NCBI RefSeq assembly: GCF_923079645.1
Contig: NZ_CAKLPY010000001.1
Span: forward strand, 1,178,001-1,242,000
DNA length: 64,000 nt
Source of the DNA: Emticicia aquatica
GTDB taxonomy: Bacteria > Bacteroidota > Bacteroidia > Cytophagales > Spirosomataceae
Direction: 5' to 3'
Shown: positions 63,754 to 64,000 of the stretch, piece by piece
Layout: each line of letters starts with the position of its first letter
Position numbering within the stretch: the first letter of the stretch is position 1
Made by a program: the position numbers and the translations under genes
Notes under the pieces: model-generated
What the model saw: the letters and a program-made list of their open reading frames with translations, nothing else
Databases searched by the model: none
Told to the model about the DNA's origin: nothing

Positions 63754-64000
63754 AATTTCTTTCTGTTTCATAAAGTCTAACTTTTAAATCAAATTGGTTT
63801 GAAATTTTTGTTCTCAAAATTTCATAAATTACAATTGCAATGTTTTCGGCTGAAGGATTCAATTCACGAAATTCATCAGTGTCAAGATTTAAGTTTTTGT
63901 GGTCAAACTTATCTAAAACATTCTCTTTGATTATATCGCTTAAAATTTTCATGTCAAAAACATATCCTGTTTTCGGGTCAACTTCACCCGTCAGTTGAAC
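63734..64000 (-). CDS. 6-pyruvoyl-tetrahydropterin synthase / QueD family, C-terminal part, cut by the right edge
   Basis: The frame is open to the right edge: upstream of the first ATG in the window it reads VQLTGEVDPKTGYVFDMKIL, so the true start is outside. Visible landmarks are the GEVDPKTGYVFDM segment, the LDHKNLN-like FDHKNLNLD motif and the SAENIAIVIYEIL glutamate-containing motif of the PTPS/QueD fold. The product acts on dihydroneopterin triphosphate, giving either 6-carboxytetrahydropterin (queuosine route) or 6-pyruvoyl-tetrahydropterin. It is followed by folE with overlap. Confidence 0.9.
   Translation of the reverse strand, partial: VQLTGEVDPKTGYVFDMKILSDIIKENVLDKFDHKNLNLDTDEFRELNPSAENIAIVIYEILRTKISNQFDLKVRLYETERNYVEYPI

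Overview
The window looks like the chromosome of a low-GC member of Bacteroidota, most likely the order Cytophagales. Grounds: a 287-residue primary sigma factor without region 1.1; promoters of the TTTG / TAnnTTTG type and start codons mostly without Shine-Dalgarno sequences; a SusC/SusD pair; two apparent type IX secretion cargo proteins (one with a gliding-motility-type C-terminal domain, one with a short por-type tail); a prokaryotic-HU/SPOR protein; GH3-like and Planctomycete-type cytochrome/DUF1501 proteins. Genus cannot be fixed from sequence alone. No rRNA, insertion sequence, prophage or CRISPR array was seen.

Left part (1-5.9 kb): the 5' half of a cobalamin riboswitch runs off the left edge, followed by an XRE regulator with a repeat-studded promoter, an 818-bp gene-free stretch holding a promoter and an orphan terminator (candidate small RNA), a CLC-F-like transporter, dapD, gap and trmB. 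5.9-16.4 kb: a leftward envelope block (large TPR protein, plugless outer-membrane barrel, HU/SPOR membrane protein, TonB-like protein) ending in folC, and a rightward M61 peptidase. 16.4-23.2 kb: TPR lipoprotein, menD, rpoD, pnp, rpsO. 23.3-24.1 kb: a tRNA-Leu whose trailer is four exact-period 77-bp tandem repeats ending in a terminator, plus two identical tRNA-Lys genes.

24.2-45.3 kb is mostly housekeeping in small units facing both ways: short-chain dehydrogenase, T9SS cargo, rlmD, trhO, deoxynucleoside kinase, LptF/G permease, tRNA-Met, holA, acpH, slyD, dCMP deaminase, secreted M43 protease, phoH, dnaB (with two DnaA-box-like sites upstream), murI, surE and a GH3-family protein. Nearly every pair of converging genes shares a bidirectional hairpin terminator.

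45.3-59.9 kb is the accessory-looking part: a DUF2231/cytochrome/LRR membrane protein, susD and susC, a secreted S10 carboxypeptidase, a Planctomycete-type cytochrome DUF1549/DUF1553 protein translationally coupled to a Tat-lipoprotein DUF1501 protein, and a Tat-exported GH125 alpha-mannosidase. This suggests uptake and breakdown of a glycan or glycoprotein, but the substrate is not shown by the sequence. 60-64 kb: Nudix hydrolase, LysE-type exporter, SPFH protein, and a leftward queD-like / folE / SDR pterin unit cut by the right edge.

Most unusual observations: the tRNA-Leu-linked repeat transcript, the orphan promoter-terminator unit upstream of the CLC gene, the DnaA-box-like pair before dnaB, and the cytochrome/DUF1501/SusCD/GH125 neighbourhood.
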